A stretch of DNA of 64,000 nucleotides from Lethocerus indicus (lineage: Eukaryota; Arthropoda; Insecta; Hemiptera; Belostomatidae): positions 9,300,001 through 9,364,000 of the forward strand of contig JACDQD010000004.1 in the NCBI GenBank assembly GCA_019843655.1, written 5' to 3'. This document shows, piece after piece, positions 1-13,542 of the stretch. The notes under the pieces are model-generated. The model saw only the letters and a program-made list of their open reading frames with translations, was not told the DNA's origin and ran no database searches. Made by a program: the position numbers and the translations under genes. Position 1 is the stretch's first letter; every line of letters starts with the position of its first letter.

Positions 1-1458
1 TAAGTATTGAGTGTGAATTACTTAAAACACACGTGTGTATAAATGGATGTATGTGAATATATTCATTCTATTTCCCACTTTATTACGTAGCTAGTGAAAT
101 TCACATTCATTTTCCACGTTTTTTACTATTATGTTAGAATTAATATTATTCTATGTTTTCCCCATTGTACTGTGTCCGCAACTATTAATAGAATACGTCT
201 CGAAGTAGACATAAACAGTAACAAACCCAACTATTTTTTGCATCGGTTTTAAATTATACTCGTAGTCTGTGAGTTATTCTGCTGAGTCTGTGTGTTATAT
301 TTATTTGATATTATATTAGATAAATATAACAAAATAGAATTGATACCGTTTAATAAGGTAATGCGTACGCAAGTATTTTTAAAGCAGTGACGACGTAGGA
401 AAACCAATTGATCGCCCGCCTGAATCGCTTTCATTCACTCGACACAGGCAATGACTCTTCACCTATTGTAGACGTTCGGTTCAACCGGCTTTTTTCTGCA
501 GTAAAAACGATCGATCCCTAATCGTTTTATCTCGACTAAAATTTAAACTTGCGAGAAAGGTGAATTACACAAGTATAAAGAGAGACACAATAACGAGAGG
601 CACAAAAAGTATATAAATTCCCTCACGAAATTCCCTCACAGGACTCGAATCCGGTTTCACCCGAGCTCGCAATGGGGACTCGCTCGCTAGTGATTAAGTT
701 GTTATTGCCGGATTTACAAGGCCCTGTCACTTACATATAATTAACTGTTGTTCCTACCTGTAATTGGATGCAATGCGCGTAAATAACCTATTTCTAAGGG
801 GCAGCTCTATAAATAGAACGGGCGTCAAATTAGGAGCTTTTTATTAATGCAGTTAGTAAATGGTCGGTTACCCTAGCCGGCAGGTAGTCTCGTAGTACAC
901 GTTTTATGAAACGAGCGGAGGAAACAACTTTGTAGGAAGTTGATGATTCCGAGTTCGAAGACCGGGAGGTGCAGTCTAGTATTTTAGCTAACAAATATAG
1001 GAAACGCCCCGGATATAGGAAACGAGCTGTTCGAGTCCGCGGTGTGCCGGGGGCTCATCGACGCCCCGTTTTTCCCGACAGGAAAAAAATAACCGCGCCT
1101 CGGCTATTTTTGGCAGATTCGTCCGTAACAATGACAATAAGGGGGCGGTACCACCCGCACCACCACCCCTCACCGCTCCCAACACCCGAACGTATTCTGT
1201 CAGGCTCGCACGTTTTCACACCGAATCTCGTGACGGCTGTGTACTTCTGCGGGCGATATAGGACACTGTATTCCCTATAATGAAACAGGTAATGGCCTGG
1301 GCGGCAAAATCGTGAAAGTAAAAAGGGCGCGGCGCACGCTATACTCTGTGCCCGGTAATGGGAATTATAGGGCATATTATGCGGGCAGAAGGTAGGGCGC
1401 GATGTCGCGGGCACCGAACGGTGGGAGGCGCGGAGAGTGTCGGGTGCGGGGTATTTAC
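1..1458. other. no assignable gene; probable KChIP-like intron
   Basis: Positions 1-950 are AT-rich and 950-1458 GC-rich. Overlapping open frames exist on both strands in the GC-rich part, but none looks like a protein family I know. If the exon at 1459-1594 is real, this stretch is its downstream intron. Confidence 0.4.
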
Positions 1459-1594
1459 CTGTTTGAAGCCCCTGTACATGACCCTGATCTCTTGTCTGGT
1501 GAACTTGGTTTGCCTGCAGAGGTCCTCCAGGCAGACCGGTCTGTGCTTTGGTACCCTGCAGGGCTCGATATCGTAGACTATCTCCTCGATGGGG
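1459..1594 (-). CDS. Kv channel-interacting protein (KChIP)-like, single internal exon
   Basis: This minus-strand exon encodes about 45 residues ending in TKFTRQEIRVMYRGFKQ. That matches the start of the EF-hand core of KChIP/neuronal calcium sensor proteins (human pattern LYRGFKN followed by ECP). The donor is CAG|GTAAAT at 1459/1458 in phase 0, which is where I recall KChIP genes having an intron. The same frame has a stop just upstream (near 1630), so the exon must begin with an acceptor. I chose CCGGACAG| before 1594, but other AGs are possible. KChIPs are calcium-binding proteins that bind the N-terminus of Kv4 channels and tune their gating. The following EF-hand exons are not visible in 1-1458 and probably lie beyond the left edge; the first exon was not found. 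The call rests on one short motif-bearing exon. Confidence 0.6.
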
Positions 1595-1779
1595 CTGTCC
1601 GGGGGTTGCCATTGTGCGGCGCGGTCTCGGTTCTCGGGTCACCGGCGGATAGCTATAGCTACATGTCTGGCGGTGGGGCGGCACTCGCGGCACTTGTCTG
1701 CTCTCGAGCTCCACCTCCACCCGGTCTCTGGCCTCACCGGCTGGTCCCTGGGCGCCCCTGGGCCTACTGAGCCGGCTCC

Positions 1780-1870
1780 TCCCAGCTCCTCCTCCTCCTC
1801 CTCATCCCGCCCCGCCCCCGCCCCCGCCACCACCACACACCCCCGCCCCATCCCCACCACCCGCCACCTT
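1780..1870. repeat. C-rich low-complexity tract (G-rich on minus strand)
   Basis: Runs of CTC triplets are followed at 1806-1828 by four runs of three to five C separated by single G. On the minus strand this is a tight G-quadruplex motif. It lies just upstream, in the direction of transcription, of the KChIP-like exon. Confidence 0.7.
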
Positions 1871-2353
1871 CACCCGGGACCCCTCTTATATTTTCGAAAT
1901 ACAAAATCGTTAATTCCGGGTATAAATATTCGGCATCTTTTCGGTCTGTATCTAATAATTTTATCCATTATTTTCTTTCGTTTCCGAAATTTCAAATATA
2001 TTGTTAAATAGTATTCCCTGACCGATTGTAGAACTCTCGCATAAGGGTTCTAGACCATTCGGTATATTTTACCCTTTGATTTCACGGGAGGCGATTTATG
2101 TATAGCAAACCATTCTTACGTCCAATATATTATGAATCTATAACTACTTACGACTTCGATTGAGCCTAAAATTTCATTACAAACTATGTAAATGGAAAAT
2201 GGTCTCAATTAGGCAGCAAATACAGAGCCTGTTAAATACCGCTGTTCAATAACAATTAACTGTTGAGTCATCAACAGTGGTTGATCATACCCATTTTTAT
2301 TTCATATTTGTTATGAAATATCTGTATTCGACTAGAATATCGAAGTATGTAAA

Positions 2354-2357
<4 letters not shown>

Positions 2358-2402
<45 letters not shown>
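2358..2402. repeat. (TA)n microsatellite
   Basis: Uninterrupted TA dinucleotides, about 22 units. Confidence 0.95.
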
Positions 2403-2408
<6 letters not shown>

Positions 2409-3423
2409 TCGAATATATAGAATATCCTTAAAATTTCCCGAATAATTGAGGAATCACTGAATAGTAGTATTGCCATCATATTAAGCGTCCCAACGCTGGA
2501 AAATCTCTCTAAAGATGATTCGCGGGGAAAACCTTATACCACCCAGATGAAAGAATGAACTAAAACAAAAAATAAAAAACTGATCATACTCCTTAAAAAT
2601 TACCCACGTTGGTATATAGATACGAAACCGTACAGCTTCAATATAAGAAAACTAATTATGATAAAATAGTGATTAAGTAACCCAAAAGTTATGATATCAA
2701 GAAATAAAAATTATCAATATTCACACATACCAAAAAGGGAACGTGTGTAAAACATAATTAAACGAACATGTTTGAAGCCCTAAAAAGCGTTTTATATTTT
2801 GAAATAAATACTATTGTATCTATTTTATTTTGTCTTTGTGAGTGATTGGTCATAAAACTGGAGGAATTATAAGAGAGCAGTTAGATGGTCGGGCCGCTTG
2901 TTGGTCACGAACACCGCGGTAGGGTAACGACGACGTTGTAGATAGATCTCTCCTCGGCGATATGCAAATTAAACGAATGTCGGGAGACATTCGATATATG
3001 CAGCGCAACAAATAAATCCCAAGCAGGAAGCACACGATCCTGAGAAATCCTGCGTTTTCTACACTCGCCGAAATATCGAATAACCGTTTTTATTATTGAG
3101 AGGTAAAAAGAAGATAGCATCATAACCCAGGACCCGGCCCCTGGGCCATTCATAATTTGGCCCATATTATTTGGATGGTTCTAAATTAAAATTGAAATTT
3201 CATCCTCAAGTAAACTACACCCAAATTGTAACGTACGATTTTAGTCGGCAATACAGCAGTCATCTCCAGGTTTATGTCGGCTATACAATTATGAACCGTT
3301 TAATTTCCAAAATGGCGGCATGATAGATTATAATTTCATATGAAAATCGGAGATTTAACGCTATATTTTTAAGAAATAAAAAATCGTCTTTTAGGTAACG
3401 AATGTTCAGAATATATGGTACAT

Positions 3424-3428
<5 letters not shown>

Positions 3429-3478
<50 letters not shown>
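3429..3478. repeat. (AT)n microsatellite
   Basis: Uninterrupted AT dinucleotides, about 25 units. Confidence 0.95.
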
Positions 3479-3480
<2 letters not shown>

Positions 3481-4327
3481 TGCAATATATTTTGCAGTGT
3501 TAAGACAATATTGCTGCAATAATTTGACAACAGAAACGGAATATATTCACGCTAAATATATTTAGATTGCGACATAATGTGTAACTAATCTGAGTGAGGA
3601 CGGGAACAAATAAACTACCTTACGCCTTGGAGTAGTATTAAAAGTTTCTTGAGCAACTCTGTTCTCTCTTTCTACCTTTTGGTAATTCGGGCCGCGTACG
3701 AAAAATAATTCACTCCAACCGGCCGAATTGAGCGGAGAAATATCCCGGTTAAATTAAAAAAAACAAGAAAAACGGTTCACCTAAATGGCGCCTTAATGGC
3801 CAACTGTAGCAGGAACGGGAGGTGGAGATGGGTGGAGAAACTTTATTTATTTTTTCGGCGGGGTGCATCGCAACGGGACATATTTGTATCGAAAGTTTTT
3901 CTATTAAAACTCGAACCGAGTTTCGGTCAACTACGGTGGCGGAAATACTCGTATGTTTTCCAGTGTCCATCGGCAAATTTAACCCGTTCTTATTCACCGA
4001 AAAGCAATAAGCCAAAATTTGGAACACTGCAGACGTCACATCGAATGGTATTTTGCTTTTATTATAAGCATATTTGTTGAAATACGCAACATTTGTTGCA
4101 CTACGAATTAAAAAATAAACATGCCCCAGATGTTTAAGTCTTTTCTCCAACACTGATCGTAAATGCTGATTTTACGGATTTAATATTTCCATACAAGAAA
4201 TACAGTTATATGTACTATAACACGGGCATGCCATAAAAACTATTTGAATATTAAAAATGCGCTAAATGTTGTCTGAATGTTCGGCCAGAGAGCAGCGCTG
4301 TTGTTGCCAGTGTAACCTACTCATTGA

Positions 4328-4335
4328 TTTCGCGC
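4328..4335 (+). promoter_or_regulatory. E2F-type site upstream of RFC4
   Basis: TTTCGCGC fits the E2F/DP consensus TTTSSCGC. It lies about 90 bp upstream of the putative 5'-UTR donor (TCTAAAG|GTGAGT, exon end 4427) of RFC4. Replication-factor genes are classic E2F targets. Function is inferred from motif and position only. Confidence 0.55.
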
Positions 4336-4835
4336 CCAATTCACCCAGCTGTAAGTTAGCGAGACGTACATTTGTGCCAGTGTTAAACTCTGAAATAGTT
4401 GTTTAGAATAATACTGTGTTTCTAAAGGTGAGTAAACTCAATTTCTTACAAAATTTTGCCCGCAGTTACTCTATGTAATTGTAGTATAAATTGCAGTATG
4501 AATTCTACTGTCTGATATACTAGCCTTTGTTCGGATCCTATGGTCACGAAAAGTTAATATGTGGGGAAATTGTTTTAAAAGAGAATTGAAACCACACAGG
4601 ATTTGAAATAATGTTCATCATCCGTTCATGTTCATATTGTTTGAAATCTGAACCGCATCTGCTAGCTGATTGATCCCACTGTTTAGTCTGCCCATTTGCC
4701 ATCATTTCTAATGTCGTTCCTTCATGAATGTGAATAATACTGATATTATTCTGTATTAATATGAATGTCAAAACACCGAATTAATTTTTTTAAGGAAATA
4801 ATGTTTGTCTTTTTTCGTAAGGATTATTGAGGAAG

Positions 4836-7341
4836 ATGCAGGCATTCCTCAAGTCTGGTAAACTATCAAAGGATGAAGGTGGTAGTGGGGGAGGAAGCGG
4901 CAGTGGAACCAAGAAGACAGAAGCCATAAGAGGGAAGAAACCTACTCCATGGGTAGAGAAATATAGGCCAAGAAATGTGGAGGATGTTGTAGAACAGAAA
5001 GAGATAGTTTCTGTGCTAAAAGAATGTCTGAAAGGTGCTGACCTGCCCCACTTCCTTTTCTACGGCCCTCCTGGAACAGGAAAGACGAGCACAATACTGG
5101 CAGCTGCCCATCAACTATTTGGTGACATCTACAAGGAAAGGATATTAGAACTGAATGCTTCAGATGACAGAGGTATACAGGTAAGTAAGTTTATTTTCAT
5201 AAGGTAACAAGAACATGTAGAAAAATTTGTGAACAAGATTTACAAACTGTGTTACATTTTGATACTCTAAATGAGCAGTTTGAATATATTTCAATTTTAT
5301 GAATATATTTTCACCAATGAGATTGGTGAGCTGTTATCTACAAAACCAAATACCTGTATTTATTTTAACATAAATTGTTATTAACCTGTTTGGTTTAGGT
5401 TGAACTGGTCCAGATTAAGCCCAGAGAGACAAAATAGAAGATTGAAGATGTTTAGAAATAATTTTAATAAATTGGGTCATATGTGTTATAGATGTTTTAG
5501 AGCAAAGAATTTTAACCTTAGTATGGATAAGAAATTAATACTAGGATGAATATTTGGAAGATTAGTTTCTTCTGATTAGATAGTATTTTGATATACTAAT
5601 TGTAGAGACAGGTTGTGATGATACAAAATTTTAGTTTTCAGCTGTGTTTACCTGGCACAATGAAGTCACTAACTTGGCTTTGATATGAGTGTAATAAATT
5701 CTACTGGATTATAATTATTACACTTATTATTGTTAATAATAGTTAATATGATAGATATAGCTAATATCAGATTATAGTTCGGATTTAGTTCAGTTTTGAT
5801 TAACAGATTTTGAAAATGAATTAATAAATGTTATACTTACATATAAAATATAGAGGAAACATTTATCTTTCATAATTCAAAAGTTATTCATGTTGATACA
5901 TATATTATTATACCACTTTAAATATCTTAATAGTCATTTATGAAAAAATTCAAATTCTTCAATTAAGTGTCATAAATATTCTGTAATTGTCATTTCTTCA
6001 ATCACCGTTTCCATATTACATATTCATATTATTTTTTCAACAGGTAATACGGGACAAAGTGAAAACATTTTCTCAGTTAAGTGCCAGCTCATGCAGAACA
6101 GATGGACGCCCTTGTCCCCCTTTCAAGATAGTAATACTGGATGAAGCAGATTCCATGACTCATGCAGCTCAGGCAGCTCTCAGAAGGACAATGGAAAAAG
6201 AAACTAAAACTACTAGGTAATTTGAATGACTTACAGAATTTTCATTTTATAATTTTGTTCTTGCTTTAATAGATATTATGTTGCAATGCTGAGATTGAAA
6301 ACAAGTATAACTACAGATCTTAATTTATAATAATTGCGCAGAGCATTTCTTTCTACTTTTTTAACCCTTAACCGGCTGTATTAGTTTCTGGCTTTTGCTA
6401 TTGATAGTAGTCAATTAAGTCATTTTTATCTGAAACATGTATGTTCGTATAGTAATTTTATCAGGTTACCCAGTTTCTAGGTGTACACACTTTAAAATTT
6501 AAATCCCTACTATTATTTATATGATGTGCTTGTTTACCCCCTTCATACATCTAAGAAAACAAGTACTTCTTCAAGAAGAAAACTACATGTTTTAAATTAT
6601 AAAAGGCTTGAAGTACTCACAAATAAAATCTGTAATGCACTGTATCTTTATAACTCCTTAGTGGCTATTAGTTATTAACCTTTATATGCGTAAATTAAAA
6701 CTTTTTTAATCATATATTACTGATATAATTTATCACTTATTATAGAGTAATTGGTGTTTTGTTCTAATAGATTCTGCCTCATCTGTAACTACATAAGCTG
6801 TATAATTCCCCCTTTGACATCAAGGTGCACTAAGTTCAGGTTCAAACCCCTAGGTGAGACAGCCCTGAAATCAAGGCTTGAATACATCTGTAGGGAAGAG
6901 AACGTGAAATGTGAAGCCGAGGCATTGGACTCTTTGGTTGAGGCCTCGGGGGGTGACCTGAGGACGGCAATAACATGGCTTCAGTCGTGCTCCAGGCTGA
7001 AGACAGTCGGTGACCAGCGCACTGTGGCAGTCTCAGACGTGTTCGAAGTTTCAGGAAGACTCCCTCAGAAGTGGGTCGATAATGCCCTCTCCGTATGTTC
7101 TGCTAATGATTACAACAAAGCTGAAGGCTACGTTGAAGAGCTCATCAGAGAAGGCTACTGTGCACCTCAGCTCTTGGACCAGCTCCAGGAGGCTGTCATC
7201 AATTCGGATAGGTTGAGCGATAAGGCCAAATCGAATATTTGTGAGAAGATAAGTGTGACCAGTTGGAGGCTACAAGAAGGCGCGTCTGAATATATACAAC
7301 TCATGGATTTGGTTTGTACCATATCCAAAGCACTTCTCTAA
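4836..7341 (+). CDS. RFC4: Replication factor C subunit 4 (clamp-loader AAA+ ATPase)
   Basis: Exons 4836-5180, 6044-6216 and 6771-7341 join in phase to give 362 aa, against 363 in human. RFC4 is one of the small subunits of the RFC complex that loads PCNA onto primer-template junctions in the nucleus. The N-terminus MQAFLKSG is family-typical. Walker A GPPGTGKT lies at about residues 77-84, Walker B ILDEAD at 146-151, the arginine-finger SRC box at 190-192, and the C-terminal helical collar follows. A Gly/Ser-rich linker occupies residues 15-25. A non-coding first exon ending at 4427 (GTGAGT donor), joined to an acceptor at 4820, is likely. The in-frame TTG upstream of the chosen ATG is not needed. 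One oddity is that the basic residue after NYxS, just before the SRC box in relatives, is Cys here (residue 183). Confidence 0.96.
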
Positions 7342-8765
7342 AAGTTGATATTGAGTGATTCTGAAAGGAAATTCTTCATAAATGGAAATAATTTATGATA
7401 AAATATGTATTATTATATTGTTCTAAGCTGGACCAATAGTAAGAAATAGAAATTAAAAACTGTGACAACAGCTGATTACATAAACTCATGTATACAATTA
7501 ATTATAAATTTAATATGTATACAAATGTGTTATAGAAATACAATATATTTTCTATTATAGAAAACTATGGTTTTAAATAATGACAAATTGACCTACATTT
7601 TTAAAAGTGAATTCAAAGATTAATAGGTTGTTGTGGTTATATAGCACAAGGAGATAGTAATAGGTCCTTTACCATTATTTTTTTAATATGTTTCATTCTC
7701 ATACTGCTACTAAATCTTATTACTACAATAATCATACTATAACAATATCATAATAGTTATCCTTGAGCTACCAAAATATTGAAACTGTGGTTCTACTGAA
7801 TTTAATGGAGCCCAAACAAAACAATTTATTTATTATGGTACTGCCTTGCCAGATGTTAAGAATTTTTTTATCTTTATTTATACAGCACAATGAAAAAATT
7901 ATGTAGGAATATTTTGTGATAATTAAATACATTCTTCCTTTTTATATTGTTATAAAAAAATAAACCCGTTATAAACTGTATGAACTTAAAAATTATTTAG
8001 TTGTTTATATTATTTATTGTATTATTGACCTCAGAAATTAATCAGAAAAATAATATCATAATTTTAAATAATTCAAAAAGAAACTAACTTTTAAGAACAA
8101 TTAAACAGTATGGAGAAAATTCAATCACACACATAATTCCATTTATTTTTATGTTGCAACCAAAAATAATTATTATTTTTCTTGTTTTAAATTTTTCTAG
8201 TGTGTAATTTATTATTTTCGGTATAAAAACAATTTGAACTAAAATTGCGTTTAAAGTATTGAAAACAAACAGAAAGTCAGCATCAATTCCTTCCTGCACA
8301 GTAAGAAAAATGAATACTTTTTTCATGAATAAATAATTGATTGTATAATATCATGATATTACAGTGTAATAATAATTTTAGTTACATAAGGAATATAAAA
8401 TTTGTTATAAATGACAATAATTTATTTGATATAACAACAAATTACAATTTCCAGAACAATAATTAATTATAGATCTACCAAATGAACCCCCTACAGCCTC
8501 GTAACATTACACCATTTTGTACAATAAATTTTAAGTTTCACTAATATTCAATAATTAAATATCTATAGAAATATCTACAAATACAATACTTGCATGAAAT
8601 TCTTACATCAATTTACAGATACAGAGACTGAGAACTGGTTTGTGAAAAGAGATTCCTGTCTATATAATACACACAATATGAAAGCATAGGCAAAATATAC
8701 ACAGTAAAAATTAATGGAATGATGATAATTAAATGTGTAGTTCTCGCCTGCTGATGCTTGTTACT
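7342..8765. other. intergenic between convergent RFC4 and V-ATPase e copy A
   Basis: AT-rich DNA holding the 3' UTRs of the two convergent genes. An AATAAA on the plus strand at 7959-7964 is one candidate poly(A) signal. No coding frame looks real. Confidence 0.5.
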
Positions 8766-10442
8766 TTACATTACAGGTTGGCCCTGCAACAAAATAGACA
8801 TCTTAAATAGTATAAGCTGGAAAATTAAATAGAACAACTACTAAAAAACAAGGACAAAAGTTTAGAGAAATGTATTTTTTTTAAATACTACCAATATTAA
8901 TAATGTCTTAAATAAAATGATCTACAGCATTGTGTGTGAATAGTTTCATTTCATGTTTAACTAGCAAGAAAACAAATTGATAACTGTAATGTGTCAACAC
9001 TTAATTAAAAATTTAATTTTCCATCATTATAAGTTGATATTAGTTTACTGCAACAAATATACTGGTACAAAAATTAACTCACCCCCCACTCTTTGGCCAT
9101 AATAAGAAGTGTTGTATTCTTCAATTTTGGTCCTATCAGGGGATTCATTTGTGCCATATATGCACACAGCCAGCTGAAACATATAGTTTAAATATTTAAA
9201 CTGAACCAATATAAATCTATACATAAATGTAAAATAATATGAGTGAAAAATTTAGAGTAGTACTTATTTTAATGTATTAAAGTTTATGAGCTGTTTTCAT
9301 TTTGAATTCATGTTAGTAAAACCTTGTCAAGTTTAAATACTACCTTTTATTTTTTTACAAATAAAAATTAATTTTTTTTATTAACTTATGTATTAATAAG
9401 TTATTCATAGATTAACCTTCATTCCAAGCTTAGCTTATAAGCCTGAACACTTGGCATACAGTTCTTATATCTCTAGCATCAGTAGTCTCAATGGTTTGAA
9501 ACTTACAACTATAGCCAATGTGACATAACAAAATTGTTTTTCAATTTTGATATTTAAATGCAAATTAAGCAATTGTTAATTTATATTTCTACTATCCTCA
9601 AGGACTTCTCATAACCTATAGTAACTTGAATGTCTAACATTATTACCACTGATATTGAAAACCATACAACACAAATTAAAATCATAGAGAATACTTTATA
9701 TTAAAACAAATTAAACACAAAATGTTAATAGAAATATTTCCAAGGATAGCACTTAGGTACTGTGCTATTAACACATGATTAAAAACATATATGTAATAGA
9801 AAACTACAATTTAACATTGTTTTTCACTTACAATAGCCAGCATGTAACGCCTGTCAGTATTAGAGAAACTTGAATTAATCTGGAACACAAAATCAGTTTA
9901 ATGAACTAATGTTCATCTACAATAGACAAATACAAACTACGATTAGTTGTATTAAATATTGTTACTATCCTTATCTATTACCCCTGAAGTATTTCATGTA
10001 ATGAATTCATTACTTCTATAAAGTACCAGTGATCTGATAGTCACATTACATTATAGAATTCACATCGCATTATTATCTTATTGTCATATTGCATACCAGC
10101 TATTAGCTAGTGTTGCTTGAATTAAATTCATAAATTTAAACAGTATGTCTAATATTAACAAATGTCAAACCACCGGATTACCGTTTTCTATGGGTTTTTG
10201 ATTATGATAAGAAGCAATTTAAGACATATTCTCTTTGCGTTAGATCATAGTCGTTGCGATTAGATCATTATCTTGACATAATTCTGAGCTAGAATACAAT
10301 AACTTCCAAGATAGAAATAGGCAATGGGCGTAACTGGGACTTACCCTCTGTTGGCCCCTTTAGGAACAAGGAATGGTATAACGACTCCGACTACGCCCCA
10401 TATAACCGTCATTATAACGCAAGGGATTAGAGAAGCCCCCAT
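8766..10442 (-). CDS. V-type H+-ATPase subunit e, tandem copy A
   Basis: Exons 10345-10442, 9832-9879, 9083-9173 and 8766-8783 join in phase to an 84-aa protein starting MGASLIPCVIMTVIWG. It has the two hydrophobic helices of the family and the signature AYMAQMNPLIGPKLK in exon 3. Subunit e (VhaM9.7 in flies) is a small membrane protein of the V0 sector of the proton pump of endosomes, lysosomes and apical membranes. The last exon is only 18 nt and encodes GQPVM plus stop; it was placed by the acceptor TTGTTGCAG and a phase-0 junction. A second, similar gene lies immediately upstream on the same strand. Exons 1 and 2 keep the same lengths in both copies (98 and 48 nt), showing descent by duplication of the spliced gene rather than retroposition. 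Confidence 0.92.
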
Positions 10443-10882
10443 TCTAAAGTAATTTCGGTAAAATGTAGCAAAACTATACCCAGAACTAACCTACAACGAA
10501 CAAACAACAGATGACAGTAGCCTTGGAAAAAAAAGTAGGCGTGTTCGCCAAAGCCACTATAATAATAACATTCATAACTGCAGAGTGATTAATTTATACA
10601 ATTATTCAAGAAAAATAAATGCATAATTTTTCGTTGTTTAATTATTTACATCCATGTAAAAAGGGCCAGTTGAATAATGGCAATAAATTCGTGTTTTCGG
10701 TATATATTTCTGAAATCACCAATTTACATTTTGTTGGTATAATACGAACTGTCTATACTGATCGAAACAATTTTAATTTATAGGTACATCTATACATTTT
10801 ATGTATATTATCATCATATAATTATTCCATCAGTATTACTGCATTGTTTGGAACGGTTAGAGATTGCAGCGAAGTACTCAGC
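10443..10882. other. spacer between the tandem V-ATPase e genes
   Basis: About 440 bp that should hold the promoter and 5' UTR of copy A and the 3' UTR of copy B. No other feature seen. Confidence 0.5.
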
Positions 10883-12819
<1,937 letters not shown>

Positions 12820-13542
12820 TTTGGCGGCTCTGTGTTTTTAAACTATTTCTGTAATGAAAAATACTAATACATATTCCTGTACCACAAAACTGTACCAATA
12901 TTAAGGGAACCTCGATTGTCCACGACTGTTCTTTATCGTCATCCGATTTGTCTGTGGCCTCTTTATCATACCACTTCACGGATTATCACCAATACTCGAA
13001 AATAAGTGATGAAATCTATTTAAAATTGAGACATATTCCTTCTGTCTTTTCTCCGATTCAATGTAATTTTTCCTCGCATTTGTTGAGTGCAATAGAACAC
13101 ATACTCTTCTATGCCGCCCCATGTTGAAATATGTGTGCCTTCTGAAATATAGATAGATTAAATTATTTTTTGTAATTCTCGCCCATCCCTGTACAATTGA
13201 AAACCACGAAAACAAAGGGATAAAAAGGTGACACACGAAAGAACCATTACACGGGCATAAAATATGAAATGTTTCTACCGTACTCTGTTTTGAGTTGTTT
13301 GAACAGGCTGACCTTTTTCACCTTTGGCTCACAAACGCTCCGGAACAACGACGTTTTCAACGACTATTCTCTTTCATCGGGCCGCCAAATATATGTTTAC
13401 CCAACGATCGAGAAGCGACCGTCGTTCCGACATTAATTGAGAGCTCCGCGGGCAATTTACGGGGCAAACAGTTTTTTATCTTCACTTTTTTCGGCAATTG
13501 AAACTCTTCTCCGGACGACGACGGCAAAACAGTGGAGTGACG
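12820..13542. other. divergent promoter region, V-ATPase e copy B / ionotropic receptor
   Basis: This 720-bp spacer separates two head-to-head coding starts. No coding exon was found in it. The last 200 bp are GC-richer and probably include the receptor 5' UTR. Confidence 0.5.

Larger units (their letters stand above)
1871..4270. other. AT-rich intergenic DNA
   Basis: No recognisable gene. It contains two long (TA)n tracts and a slightly GC-richer patch at 2880-3050. A 134-codon minus frame at 3749-4153 has no family resemblance that I can see. Confidence 0.5.

Noticed and set aside
1055..1720. 221-codon minus frame in the GC-rich block
   Set aside because: It overlaps the KChIP-like exon in another frame; the KChIP frame has the family signature, and this one looks like a GC-driven shadow.
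3749..4153. 134-codon minus frame
   Set aside because: No family resemblance and no splice or promoter context; a plus-strand frame overlaps it.
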